Below, piece by piece: positions 47,411 to 59,776 of a stretch of DNA of 64,000 nt. The stretch spans positions 992,001 to 1,056,000 of the forward strand of contig JAFEKR010000003.1 of the NCBI GenBank assembly GCA_019022495.1, read 5' to 3'. This stretch comes from Epichloe hybrida (Eukaryota; Ascomycota; Sordariomycetes; Hypocreales; Clavicipitaceae). Under the pieces are notes generated by a model. That model ran no database searches. It was not told the origin of the DNA and saw only the letters and a program-made list of their open reading frames with translations. Each line of letters starts with the position of its first letter. Position 1 is the stretch's first letter. The translations under genes and the position numbers were made by a program.

Positions 47411-48670
47411 ATGTCTATCCTCATCTAAAACATCTGAATCCTCTTAAACGCCAAAACATTAGTTTCTTACCTTTTACCTATAAGTTTCTTATAGTGTGTT
47501 ACTACTAACTTACTAGTAGTTAATAATATCTTTAACGCAAGTAACTACTTTGCTACTGCTGCCTCCCCTTAGTGTAAAAACTCCCACGCTATCCCCTATA
47601 AAGTCTCCTAGTAAGAAATATTCGGCTTCTAAAATTTCCACGTAAGTATAACATCTATATCCCCCTAGCGCTTACCTTACTAACTTATAGCTAGTAGTGC
47701 TAGTGGAATAAAAATTCCTTATATGCGCTATATATAGTAAGTAGTAATATAGGTAATTACTCCTAAAGACAGTAATAGCGTGGAGCTGCAATATCTTGTA
47801 GAGGGCAAATCTATCCTAACGGAGTGTACTAATTCCCTAAGTATAACTTTACTACTATCTCGCTGCGGGTTATTACTAACTTACGCAGGTAACTTAACGA
47901 AATGCGTATATTATTCGCGAAATAATAAAGACTATTCTAGGGTATGTCCTCCCTTTTCTTGCTGCTAATGTGTATACTAACACGCTGCTAGTGTCCTACT
48001 CGGTTTGCCTGGTTATACTATGCGCTCTTTAAGCGCATTGACGCTCATAGCGATCCCGATAATAATCCATACTTTCTTAATGATGTACGTGTCCCCTGTT
48101 TCTATAACTTAGTCGCTGCTAATATACTACTAGTGTCTAATACACGTAAAACACAAACTTTATAATGCGCTCTTAACTACTAAAAATGCTAATAAGCGTA
48201 GTTAGGTGAGGTAAGCGTGGCTCACAGCAGAAGTCGCACGCGAGGCTAACGCTAACAAACGAGTTACTATGTTACTACTTAGTGATACTATTAATCTAGA
48301 AGTCTAGATGGATATTTCTAATAGCTTACGTTTTATCACGCAGAACCTCCTATCCATACGTACTCCTACGCTCTAGCTTATGGCTTTGCTAACTTGCTAG
48401 TAGCTTGCTACTAACGCGTCCGTACTTCCTACTTGTGTTAGGCTACTAGACCTTCCTAGTAAGCTTTGTACGTACGTGTACAGAGAGGGGGATTCTTCTA
48501 ATAATAAGGACGAATCCTCCGCCCCTATTAGCATAGGTGGGACTACTAAGGGTTAGGCGCCTGATGTGTTAATAGAGTAATCGGTGCGAAGTAGCTACGA
48601 GTTAGGTTATCTAAGAAATTATCTGGATTTTTTTCTTTATATGTCGCTGCTACTATCTAAACTCTATTGA
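47411..48670 (+). pseudogene. Extra antisense frame of Gypsy-1, 419 codons, RIP-broken
   Basis: From the ATG at 47,411 to the TGA at 48,668-48,670 one plus-strand frame (419 codons) looks coding. It is interrupted by many TAA/TAG codons, each one C-to-T step from a Gln codon, and one early TGA. The unbroken part at 47,783-47,968 has seven Cys, including C-P-P-F-S-C-C at its end, suggesting a Cys-rich metal-binding module partly lost to Cys-to-Tyr changes. A charged segment rich in Ala, Asn and Arg follows at about 48,215-48,265, then an acidic D-S-S-N-N-K-D-E segment at about 48,495-48,520. The frame converges on pol, with 34 bp between their ends. I recognise no family. It could be a captured host gene or an element-encoded accessory protein. 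Confidence 0.55.
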
Positions 48671-48703
48671 ATACACCTCTGTGTCTATAAACTAGCTGCT
48701 TAG

Positions 48704-51700
48704 TTACCGCTTGTAATCCTTAATGATATTTATTATAACAAAATCTCTTTTCTTTACCTAAGAATTTTCTAAAGCATTATAGCCCTTCCACTTAACTAGG
48801 TATTTCTAATGTCTCCTGTTGTACTAATATAATATAATTCTCTTAACTTCGAACTCCTGCTCGTCATCCGTAATATTCTCTTATAGTAAGGACGCGTCTT
48901 CTACGCTAGATAGGTCCCCTACAAATGGTTTAAGGTTAGTAACGTTAAAAACATTATGCAGACGCGTTCCACGTGGCAGCCTTAATTAATATGTAAGTCC
49001 GTGGGTACTAATTACCTTTTCGATTTTATAAGGGCCTAGGTACTTCGCACTTAGCTTCCTACTAGGTCACTATAAGTTAATATTCTTTATAGATAACAAA
49101 ATATAGTCGCTTACATTAAACTTTATTAGGGTCCGCTTCTTATTATAGTGCTTTATGTACTAGACCTATAAGTTACTTAGAAGCTGCTTAATTACTACGT
49201 GTCTGTCTCTTAGCGTGATAGCATGAGTTTCTACCTAGTTATTTACTATAGGAATATCCGTAACCACTTGCTGCGGTCCCCTAGGGTTATAGCCTTGTAG
49301 CGCCTTAGCTAGGGTGTAGCTATAAGTTAAATGGACGCTTGTATTATACGCGAACTATACTATTAAAAGATTATTAGCCTAATTGGTTTGGTCGAAGCAA
49401 GCAAAGGCTCTTAAATAATGCTCCAAAACTTGGTTTAGACGTTCCGTCTGACCGTCTATCTGCAGGTGGAACACAGTGCTTAGTTACCGCTTAGTCGTAA
49501 TAAGGTAGTAGAAGGTTATCTAAAACCTGCTAGTGAAAGTCGAACCCTGGTCTGTAATAATACCCTCTAGAGCACCATAATCCCTAAAAACGTACTCTAA
49601 GAATATAGTAGCTAACCCGTCACTAGTTATGCGCATTAAAACAGGGATGTAAATACTATACTTTGTGAAATAGTCTATAATAACTAAGATTGTATTATAA
49701 GTCTGGTTTACGTCTTTCACGGGCGGTAGCCCTATGACAAAGTCTATTAACAATTCTTAAAAAGGCTAATCAGGCACTAGCAGCGCTACTAGCTTGCTAT
49801 AGGGTTTGTAGTGCCTTAGCTTTGAAGTTTAATAGCTTACGTAAGTTTACATGTGTAACTTAGTGTCTTTCTTTATTGATAGCTAGTAGTACTAGTTTAT
49901 AATTTAGCGAAGGGTCCTGCTAACTCCCTAGTAGCCTGCTGCTAGGTTATTATAGGTAAGCATTAGAACTTCCTTTCTTATACCTACTAGAACAAAAACT
50001 CTATTCTTAAATATTAATAGCTTAGAGAGCCTAATAGACTATGTCTGTGACGCTTCTAGGTCACCGCTCTTAAGTAGCTTCCTCTAACCCATAGTAAAGT
50101 TATTACCTTACTATGCTTAAAATAACGCAACTTGAATTAGAGTCTCTAATTCTATGTACTTAGGATAAGCATCACATACGAACTTAGAAGAGGTTCGCCA
50201 GACCACCTATATTCTCGCTATAACACTACTATAAGTGGCTAGCTTATAGTATGCTTTTAGACTTACAAATAAATTACAGCTAAGTGGCGTTTTGAGGGGG
50301 CGCCTATGTCACTTGCTAACTACTAACCTAGCCAGACTCCTAACCCGCAGGCTCGCCGGACTTATGGAAACATTAAATAACATAAATAAGGCGCGACCTT
50401 GCTACTCACAATTAGCGGACCTAGTTAGCGTACCACTTATAGGCTTTATAGGACTATTAGGTTCCTTAATAATATAATTAAGTTATGTCTTCTTAAAACC
50501 CTAGAGGCTAAAATAGCCCTCATAGTAATCTTGCAACAAACCATTAACTATACTAAGTAATATAACCTTAGGGCCTGCGACTATACTATTACACACATAG
50601 CGCCCTTGCTGCTTAGCATCTAAAAACTTAGCTAAGAAGTTAGGTAGCTGTGAGGACGTAGCCTCCGCCCTACGCTCCTTACTAATATAATCTGCTCTTC
50701 TTAATAGGGTATCGGCGGGGTTTAGCTTACCCGCACAATATTTAATCCTAAAATCGAACAGATAGAGCTTATCTAATGCTATTACCTGCCTGCTAGATAG
50801 CTTTGGCTTTGTGGCTAAGTACTTGTGATTTAGATAGTCTATAATAACTATAATCTAATGAGTTAAATACATAAGGTAGTATCTCTAGGCTTGAAACGCC
50901 TCTTAGATTGCTAATAACTTAGCGTCTAGGGTTAAGTAGTGAAGCTTAATATTAGTTAACTTCCTTGAAAAATACGCTACTAGGTGCTAGCTACCTAGCA
51001 CTAACATTGTGAGTATAGCTCTAATCGCGTAACTAGATGCATCTGTCTCTACTCTTAGTGGACAAAGTGGGTTAAAGTGTACTAAAATTAGTGCCTCCTA
51101 GAACTTCTTTTAGAGTTCTCTAAACGCCACGAGTTTGCTAGGCTCTAGCTTAAACTCCGCTAGTTAAACACCCTTTAGACGGTTTATTAGCGGGACTACT
51201 ACCTTACTATACTATTTTATAAAGCGTTAGTAAAACCCTGTGAACCTAAGGAATAATTAAATGTCAAACACACTGCGGGGTATTGGCCAGGTTGTAATAG
51301 CTTTGACCCTTGATGGTTCTATCTTAATGCCTTTTTCGGACATGATAAACCCTAGGAATTTCACTTGTAATACCGAAAATTAGCACTTCTTAAGGTTAAT
51401 ATAAAGATCCGTATCCCGAAGTCGCTCTAGCACCCTTTTGATATGCTCTGTATGTCTTACGGGGTTGCTACTATATATTAGGATGTCATTAAGGTAAACA
51501 ATGCAGAATTTGTCTATAAGTCCCTTAAGCGCGTTATTAATATATTCCTAAAAAGTGGCTAGCGCGTTTACCAATCTAAATGGCATAATAAGGTACTCAA
51601 AATGCCTATAGCGGCATTAGAATGCTGTCTTTTACTTATCGCCCTCACGGATACGTAGCCAGTGGTACGCCTCTTGAAGATCTAAAGACGTAAAGACTTT

Positions 51701-53985
51701 TGCGCCTACTAGTTGATTGAGAATTTTGGAGATTAATGGTAAGGGGGCCTTATTCTTGACGGTAATCCTGTTAAGACCCCTGTAATCCACACAAAGCCTC
51801 AATTTCCCTGATTTTTTCGGGACAAACAAAATCAGGGCTCCAGCTAGGCTTGTTAATCTTCTAATCCATCCTTTTTCCTGCGCACTTGTAAGGTACTCCC
51901 TGAGCACCTCTAGCTCTTTTTCCGCCAGGTTATATATAGGTCCCCATAGTGGCTATTTCCCTTCTTCTAATTTGATCGCATAAGTGTAGCCCCTAAGTTC
52001 CAGAAGCTTACTAGCTAGATCTTTTAAGAACACGTCTGCAAATTCCGCGTACTCCTCTAGGATCTGCTATTAGGGTGCGTTGCTATCTATTTCTTACGTA
52101 AACGCTGCTAGCTCCTCACAAAACACTACCTAGAGCGCTATTACGCTTCTAAGTTTCTTCTTCTTTAGGGGCTAGACATCACCTTCCGCCGTCGCTATGA
52201 CTATATTACAAGTTGGGTTGTTGCTTAGTGTGTCGTCCGTTAACAAAACTTTATTAGTATCCCCCTCTTTTGCTTTAGGTTTAACTATTCTAACTTTTAG
52301 CAATGCTAGTAATAGCGTAATAGAAGACTGCTTTGCTACCTTACGTAGTTATCGCTTGCCCAAAGTAAATACAATACGTTCTTTAGTTATTAGGAACCTC
52401 CAAAAACCCTGCTTCTAATCTATTACCATAGGTTTGTACTCTAGGGTCTAGTCCATTCCTAGGAGCATTCCTTCTCTAGTATTAGTAACGTAGCAGCTAA
52501 CTTAGCAGACCTTTGTATAGCCTATGCTATCCTTTACCTTAACTAGTTTACGCAAAATTCCTTAGTGTGGGATCTTGTTCCTACTCGCGCTTTCTAGTGT
52601 TATCTCTGCTTTTACTACGTTCTTCTAGTCCTATTTTAATAGTAGCTTAGGGTAGATTATTAAATATTCCGCTCCTATATTAAATAGCGCTGGCACTACT
52701 AACTAGTGGTTATCTTACTGTAGGGATACCTACATCCTTATTCTCTTATCTATAGGTTTCTCTATAGCAAGACTATTATCCTAGGCCTGCGCTAAATTAA
52801 TTAGAATTTTGTTTAGGTCTGAAGATTTGTTACTACTATCTCTATGCTTCTTAGTGGTATACTTATTGCTCTTATAGATTAAGTAGTCCGCCGCTTCACA
52901 TCTATTAGAACTATGTCCAGGGCTACCACATTTATAGCACTCAAACGGCTTCTAGCCTATGCCCTGTTGTTAGGAACCTCGCTACGAATCATCTATAAGG
53001 GAGCTAGAGCGTTATCTTTTATTATTCCTACCTTCTTTGTCGCGGCTTCTATTGCGATTCTTTATCATAGACATCGTCGTAACTTCAGCTTTTTTACCTT
53101 AGCCTTATAGGTAGCTCTAAGACGTAGGGAACTCTTGGCTAACCATGTGCTACCTCATAGCGTCGTTCAAGCTATTTAGGAACATCGCTATCCTTAGACA
53201 CGAGGGGATCTAGTTAGGTAATTCAGCTTCTACCTTCATCTAGAGTCTTAGGAAAGATTAGAAAGATTAATCGTGCTTCTGCCTAAGGTTTAGCAGCATC
53301 CTAGTAGCTTCTAAGCACCTTATGTCTTTATCTATTACGCCAGTGTTTAGCTAAGACACAAATCTATCCTAGGTGTGGGCTATATAGTTAACTGTCCTAT
53401 TCACCATTGCGTGACGCATCTATTGTCGCTTCGCGTTATTAGCTAGGCAGCTGCTAGCATACGCTACCTTTATTCTATTATCCTAGAAGGTTCTTAGGTC
53501 TAGCTAGAATAGCACATTCAAATCCTACAGATATGCTTGTAAATTCTTATGCGTGTCTCCCTTATACGTAGGCACCTTATACTACATCTTAACAAAACTT
53601 TACAAGTACATAGTCATTATAAACTCGCTATTAGGTAGGAAACCTAGGAATATAGGATTTATCAGTGCGTCCGTCTAAGGGGTAATTATAGGTCTTCTAC
53701 CTAATCTAGCTAATCGCGGGTCCGCTTCTATTTCTTTAAGCTATGCTTCTATTTCTAAGATCTCTTATCTTAAGTAGGTATTACGTAGCTAGGCTTATGC
53801 GACCTTATATTACCTCTGTAGCTAGTCTGAATTATTATTGTTTCTAGATCTAAGGTTACCATATTAGTTAGGTAGCATCTGCTATGCCCTATTATATTCT
53901 ATAGTTAGAGTGTTTAGGTTGCTGCTTAGGTGCTGTGGGTTTAGGGCTTCCTCGCTAGGTGGTATAGGTGTGTTCTAAGTAGACA
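48704..53985 (-). pseudogene. Gypsy-1 gag-pol polyprotein, inactivated
   Basis: A gag start M-S-T is at 53,985, in a different frame from the rest. One frame then carries the CCHC knuckle C-Y-K-C-G-S-P-G-H-S-S-N-R-C (52,939-52,898), a protease box N-I-G-A where DTGA/DSGA is expected (52,681-52,670), the RT segment open at 51,907-51,632 with V-D-Y-R-G-L-N, the RT box Y-L-N-D in place of YLDD (51,496-51,485), integrase (open at 49,753-49,520, D-Y-F-T-K and T-D-Q-G-S), and a C-terminal chromodomain with K-Y-L-V-K-W-K-G-Y at about 48,790-48,765. The Asp-to-Asn changes at both protease and RT sites, plus TAA/TAG codons, show it is dead. Confidence 0.9.
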
Positions 53986-54054
53986 TCCTATAGCTCCTTT
54001 ATATTTAAATCTAGCTAATAGTCCGTTTTCCCAAAGGGGTTTAAGAGTTTAACT

Positions 54055-54321
54055 TGTTATAACTATAGTAAGAGAGATATAAACAGAGTAAAGGCTAAGG
54101 TTCTTAGTTATAGCTAGAGAGCTACTACTTAGGGGTGGGTGCATAAAGGTCTTAAACTCTAACCTCCTATAACTCTTGTGGGCGGTCCTTGTCTAAATAC
54201 CCTACTGCGTGCACGTGGCTACCTAGCAGCTACTTAGTCATCTATGCGATCCGGGGCTTATCCGAGGGCTCCATCATGTGACCGTCCTGTCCGTGACTCC
54301 CTGGCCTCCGTGCCCCTGACA
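54055..54321 (-). repeat. Right LTR (5' LTR) of Gypsy-1, 267 bp
   Basis: On the plus strand it starts TGTTATAACTA (a mutated TGTCACGACTG) and ends CCCCTGACA, followed by the ACATA duplication. Its first ~90 bp carry most of the C-to-T changes, while the rest is nearly intact. Confidence 0.9.
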
Positions 54322-55688
54322 ACATAGGGCAATACAATACAATACAAGACATCGAAGGGCCAAAAAATACAATACAATACAATACAACAATGCTCTGGTA
54401 ATAACCCTAGTATTACTAGTAAAAAAGCCTAGTAAGAATTAGAGGTTTTATATAAACTATTATATACTTAATAAGATTATAAAATAAGACTATTACTTAC
54501 TACTACTTATAAAGGAAATATTATATTCCTTAGCTAAGGTAAAGTAGTTTATAAAGCTAGATATATAATTAGTATTTTACTATATATATATTACTAAGGG
54601 TAAGGAATACTAGACTATATTTTAGATAAGGTTTAGCTTATTTAAATAGCTAGTATACCCCTTTAGGTTAGTAAGTATGCTAGTAACTTTCTAGAGCTAT
54701 ATTAATAGTATATTAAGTAGTATTCTTAGTAATTATATTACTATATATCTTAATAATATACTTATATACTTAGGTAAATTATAAAAGAATTATATATAGA
54801 AGGTCTATAGTATACTATCTAGATTATAATAAGCTAGTCTAAACCTAGATATTAAGAAGTATATCTTTATAACTAAAGAAGTTAAGTACCTTATATTTAT
54901 TATCTAAGTAAGGAAAGCTATTTATTTAGATAAGGAGAAAATTATAGTAATTTAGGATTAGAAAGCACTAACTAGGGTCTAGGGAGTTTATAGCTTTCTA
55001 GGTTTTACTAACTTTTATTATAACTTTATACTAAACTTCTTAGATATAGTAAGCCCCCTTATTAACTTAATAAAGAAAGAAGCTTTATTTTACTAGTTAA
55101 AGAAGTATAAAAAGGCTTTTAAGGTATTAAAGTTAGCTTTTATATTATACCTAATTCTAGCTTAGTAAGATCCTAAAAGGAACACTTTAGTAAAGGTAAA
55201 TTACTTAGGAATAGCTTTAGGAGGGTATCTCTCCTAGTTTAGTAATAATAGTATTTTATATTTAGTAGCTTACTATTTAGCTTAATTATAGGTAGCTTAG
55301 TGGAATTATATAATCTATAATAAGAAGCTACTAGTAATTATCTCTTATCTAAAGGTATAGTTAGTAAAGCTATAGAGTATAAGTAAGCTATTTATAATAC
55401 TAATAAACTATAAGAACCTTAAGTACTTTATAGCACTAAAGGAGATATTAGAATATTAAGTATAGTAAGTAAAGACTATAGTACTTTTTAATTTCTATTT
55501 ATATTATAAACTAGGCACTTAAGTAAAATATCTAGATATATTATTATAATATTATCTAAATAGGCTAGAAAGGGAAAGGGTAAAGGCACTAATTATTTAG
55601 TTAGTAATAAGCCCTATAAAATTCTCCTTTAAAAAGGGATAGCTATATATTTACCTTAAACCTATTATAGTAATAGATAGGACTTCCC

Positions 55689-56456
55689 CTCCCGGGCACG
55701 AGGTAAAACTGCTTAAATTATAGATCTCTATTTTTCAATACCTTTTCCAAATATCTAGCCTTCTTCTCTAGCTTTTTATTTCCCTTCTTCTTCTTACTTT
55801 TCCTAAATTCCTTAATATTTTCTTTAGTTTTTTAAATTTCCCTTTTATTTAGAATTTCCTCGGATTTTTAAATAGCTATTAGGTTTTATAGCCTAGTAGT
55901 TATAGCCCCTAGCTTATGGTTACCCTTAGCTATACTATTTTCTAATTAGTTAGTTGTTAATTAGTGAATTAGTAGCCCTTAACCTACCTGTGAATTATGC
56001 AGTGTGTTTGTTATGAATTGGAGTGGAGTTAAGTGAGGATAAGTTATGTTTTTTTTTAGGGTTTAAGTTTGCTTTAGAGCTTTAAAGGATAAGTTGTAAG
56101 ATAAAAGAGATGTAAAGAGATAGAATAAATATAGTTATAGAGGAAGAGGGAATTATATTAATTTATACTATAAGTAAAACTCAAATAGATTTAAGTTTAA
56201 CTATGGTCGCGAATTATAACTATATCTTACGTAATTATAGCTATAAAGTTTGTTGTAAACTTTATATTAACTTTTTAGCCCTTAAATTTATAGCTTAAAG
56301 CTTATTTCTTTTATGTTTTACCTAATACTATAGTGATTATTGAATTTAGTTATTATATATAGCACTAGCTAGGTATTGCTAGTAATTTTTTTGGTTCCTT
56401 GAAAATTAGATGCATTAGCCATAGCTAATGACCCCAAAAAAAATTAAAAATCAATC
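55689..56456 (+). mobile_element. SINE-like or truncated non-LTR element, 768 bp
   Basis: Flanked by a 17-bp duplication AATAGATAGGACTTCCC (55,672-55,688; 56,457-56,473) within Gypsy-2. It starts CTCCCGGGCACGAGG and ends in an A-rich tail. Its last ~320 bp match the inverted copy at 39,210-39,526. No long coding frame. The 5' end does not look like a tRNA to me, so a truncated LINE 3' region is as likely as a true SINE. Confidence 0.8.
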
Positions 56457-59400
56457 AATAGATAGGACTTCCCTAAAGGGTAGCCTAGCTATATTAAGGA
56501 ATTTACCTACTAGTATATTAATATTTATAGATAAGTATCTTTAGTCTTTATAGGATTAGTTAGTAGCTTAGAATAAAGCTTATAAGCTATAAAGGGATAT
56601 AGTAGTAATAAGGGCTAGGAAGTTTCTAGATACTACTAATACTAAGGAATAGATTATAGACTATTAGATTAGTATGAAGGGAGTACTCTAATTTTAGGGA
56701 TAGATATAGGTTCCTAAGTAAGAGCTACTAACTATAATATTAATATAGTATATTTATAACTTACCCTTATTAGGTTACCTAGGCTAAAATATAACCTTTA
56801 AGGCGCTTTAAAGAGACTTCTATTAGGATAGTATATTATAGGATATAGCCTAGTTTATATAAAACTATTATTATTATAGAGAGCAAAAGAGCTAGTAGCT
56901 ATAATAAGGCTTATTAAAGCTAATTCTACTACCTAATAAATACTAGTTATAAATATCTATTAACTTTATAACTAACCTTCTAGCTTAAGCCTAGGATTAC
57001 CTATAGTTTCTTATAGTTATTACTAACTAGCTTTTAAAGTATATTTAGTTAGAAGTAATAATATTAATAGAAGCTAAGGTATATATAAAATAATTTAAAT
57101 ACTACTAGTAGTAATTTTATAAGTTCCTTATGTAAATTATTATAAACTATAGGTTAGATTAGCTAAGTAATTTTTAAACTAAGCTTTATAATAAAGTTAG
57201 TATATAATAGTTACTTTCTATAGTATATTACCCTTAGATAAATAGTAGTATAGAAAAGGCTAACTAGGAAGTATAAGCTATACTACATATAATATTATTA
57301 TTCTCTTAGTTTAAATAGCTAGATTACTTACTAGCTAGCCTTAAATAATAGAGATTTATTAGTAACTAGAATAAGTATAAATATAGCACTTTATAGGTTT
57401 AATATAGCTATAATTTAGAATTTGTTCTCTATAAGGCTATTTACTATATTAGTAAAGGGAAGGGCCTAAGCCTTCCTATAATATCTAAAGAATAGTATAG
57501 ATTTAATATAAGCTATAATAGCTTTTATTTAGTAATAATAGTAGGAGAAAATAAATAGTAGTTATAGACTAGTAAAATAGTTTTAGGTTAGGGATTATAT
57601 ATAGCTTAGCCTTTATAATATTAAGATAAACTATCCCTATAAGAAGTTAAATTAGGTTATAGCTAAGTATAAGGTGCTTAAGGTTTCTATACCTTTAATA
57701 GTTAAATTAGATATTCTAAGGGAACTATATCCTATCTTTTATATTAACTTAGTCTAGTAAGTAGTAAATAACCTATTACTAAGCTAGAGACTAGCTAATA
57801 AATATTTACTACTAGAACTTATTATAATAAATACTAATAATAATCTTATAAAGTATTAGATAAAGGAAATCCTTATAGCTAAAAACACACTAGGTAAGGG
57901 TTTAAATAAGAATATCCTAGTAAAATAAAAAGGCTATATATAACTAATATAAAAGCTATTAGAAAGCATAGTATATATAAAGGTACTTAACTAATTTAAA
58001 TTATAATAAAGGGATATATAAATAAATAATAGCCCTAAAAGAGTATATTTTAATTTAGCTATAAAAATTTAAAGTATTTAGTTTAGTTCTAGTATATATA
58101 TAATCTAGTACTAAGTTTTTACTATAGTATAAAGTAATTAGAAAGAGAGAGGGGTATTATTAGGGTTATTAAGCTATTAGTAAGTCTTAGTAATAGTATA
58201 AGCTAGCTTTATAATAGTTTTAGCTATTTATTAGACTTAGGTATTACTTACCTCCTAGGTAAAGATAAACTAAGCTAAGTTATTATTTATAGTTTTTATA
58301 CTATAAAAGAATTTAGTAACTAGGTTATTATAACCTTAGTAAGTAAGTATTATCTAGGTAAGCATAAGTTACTATACCTTAAAGGTACCTTAGGTATAGG
58401 CTATACCTATAAGGGAGAAAGCTAGGGGCTAGGCCTTAGCTAAATTAATTTAGGTAGTAGTAAGTATACTATTAAAATATTTATAATAGTAAATAAAATT
58501 TTTTATAAGGTAAATATATTATCCCTTACTATTAGTAAACTATAGTATAGCTAAAGTCTTAATAGCTTTTTTTATATATATAAGGTTTTTAAAATACTTA
58601 AAGGTATAGTAAAGTTTTAGGTTAGTATTATATAAGTACTTCTCCTAGAGGTATATATAATAACTAGTATAGTAATAGTAATAAGCTTAGTTTAGCCTTA
58701 AAGTATAATTAAGGCTACCCTTATTCTAGAGATTATTTATATAAGGACTATATAGGAAATTATACTTCTTACTATTAAAAAAGGCCTTATTATTAAAGTC
58801 TCTTTTTAAAATATACTTCCTAAGGTAAGTACCCTTAGGTAAGGTAAGAGAAGGTAAAGAAAAGGAAAGGAATATACTAGAAGTAAGTATTTTTAAGGAG
58901 AAAATAATATTACTTATAATAAGAAGTAAACTAGATATAAGAAAAGAACTTTAAGATTATAGGATAATTAATAAATAAAGGAAGAAATAGTATAAAAAGA
59001 AGGAATTATAATAATATAAAGGTAAAAAGATATAACATTAGAGAAAGGGAAATAAGTTATTTATATTGTAAAATAAATAAGTTAAGCTTTAATTAGAGTA
59101 TAAGTTATTTATATTTATAAATAATAGCTAGGAGTAAGTAAGGGTAGTATATTATATAGTAAAGGATTAGATAATTACTAATAAGGGGGTTATTTAAAGT
59201 AAAGTTTAATTTTAATAAGTAATAGTTAGGATATAAAGTTAGGGTAAAGTTAAGAGAGTAAAGAAAGTAAGAAAATAGCTAGTAATAAAGGGCTATAAAA
59301 GGAGTAGCTAGTAGTATTAAAGGTAAAGCTAGAGTAAAGTAAAGTAACTACTATACTAAAATTTTTTTAGATTTATATAGTAAAGGTATAACTTTACTTA

Positions 59401-59535
59401 AGTACTTACTAGCCTTACTAGGCTACTTATATTACTTTACTATATTTTTTTTAAGATAGTTATATAATAAGGGTCTAGTATTAATATATACTTACTTTTT
59501 TAAGGGATAAGGAAAGGGGGATAAGTATAGGGGTA

Positions 59536-59771
59536 TATTATAGACTTAAGCTATAAGCTTAGGTTAAGTCTAGCTTTAGAAAGTCTTTAGAAAGTATATA
59601 TACTTAGTATAGCTAGGTTAGGGCTTTACATAGACTATGCATAAACTACGTATAAGGGGCTATATATCTAGATGCTATATAACCACTAGTATAATTCCTT
59701 TCTTCTTCTATAAGAATAATATTCTTATTCTAAACGCTTATATGTAGTAGCCATAAGGCTAGTTCATAACA
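59536..59771 (+). repeat. 3' LTR of Gypsy-2 (236 bp)
   Basis: The same length as the 5' LTR; ends TTCATAACA and is followed by the TTATC duplication and resumed Copia sequence. Confidence 0.88.
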
Positions 59772-59776
59772 TTATC

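Larger units (their letters stand above)
46503..54321 (-). mobile_element. Gypsy-1: chromodomain Ty3/Gypsy retrotransposon, 7,819 bp
   Basis: Two 267-bp LTRs (46,503-46,769 and 54,055-54,321) and an ACATA duplication (46,498-46,502; 54,322-54,326) define the element, which sits inside the hAT copy. Order on the minus strand: gag, CCHC knuckle, protease, RT, RNase H, integrase, chromodomain. The chromodomain places it among chromoviruses. It is the least mutated large element here, in line with being the last inserted, but catalytic residues are already lost. Solo LTRs of its family are at 4,321 and 10,208. Between pol and the 3' LTR it carries an extra plus-strand frame. Confidence 0.92.
44654..54397. 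mobile_element. hAT-type element, inverted copy, interrupted by Gypsy-1
   Basis: It begins CAGAGCATTG and ends CAATGCTCTG, flanked by the 8-bp duplication GTAATAAC (44,646-44,653; 54,398-54,405) within the RT region of Gypsy-2. Sequence 44,654-46,502 plus 54,327-54,397 is the reverse complement of the 4,775-6,717 element, with the internal tandem repeats conserved. Gypsy-1 occupies 46,503-54,321 inside its right subterminal region. No transposase frame is present. Confidence 0.88.
42391..59771 (+). mobile_element. Gypsy-2 LTR retrotransposon, split by a nested hAT element
   Basis: Matching 236-bp LTRs (42,391-42,626 and 59,536-59,771) and a TTATC duplication (42,386-42,390; 59,772-59,776) define it. 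Without the nested hAT and SINE-like insertions it is about 6.9 kb. Gag-like sequence lies at 42,640-43,520. Reverse transcriptase starts before 44,640, is cut by the hAT insertion and resumes at 54,406. The RT box at about 54,744-54,770 reads Y-L-N-N-I-L-I-Y. RNase H is at about 55,300-55,380 and integrase at about 56,750-57,250. A purine-rich tract precedes the right LTR (59,507-59,530). Heavily RIP-mutated. Confidence 0.85.

Noticed and set aside
52913..53110. A 65-codon plus-strand open frame in Gypsy-1
   Set aside because: It is antisense to the CCHC/gag region of the minus-strand polyprotein.
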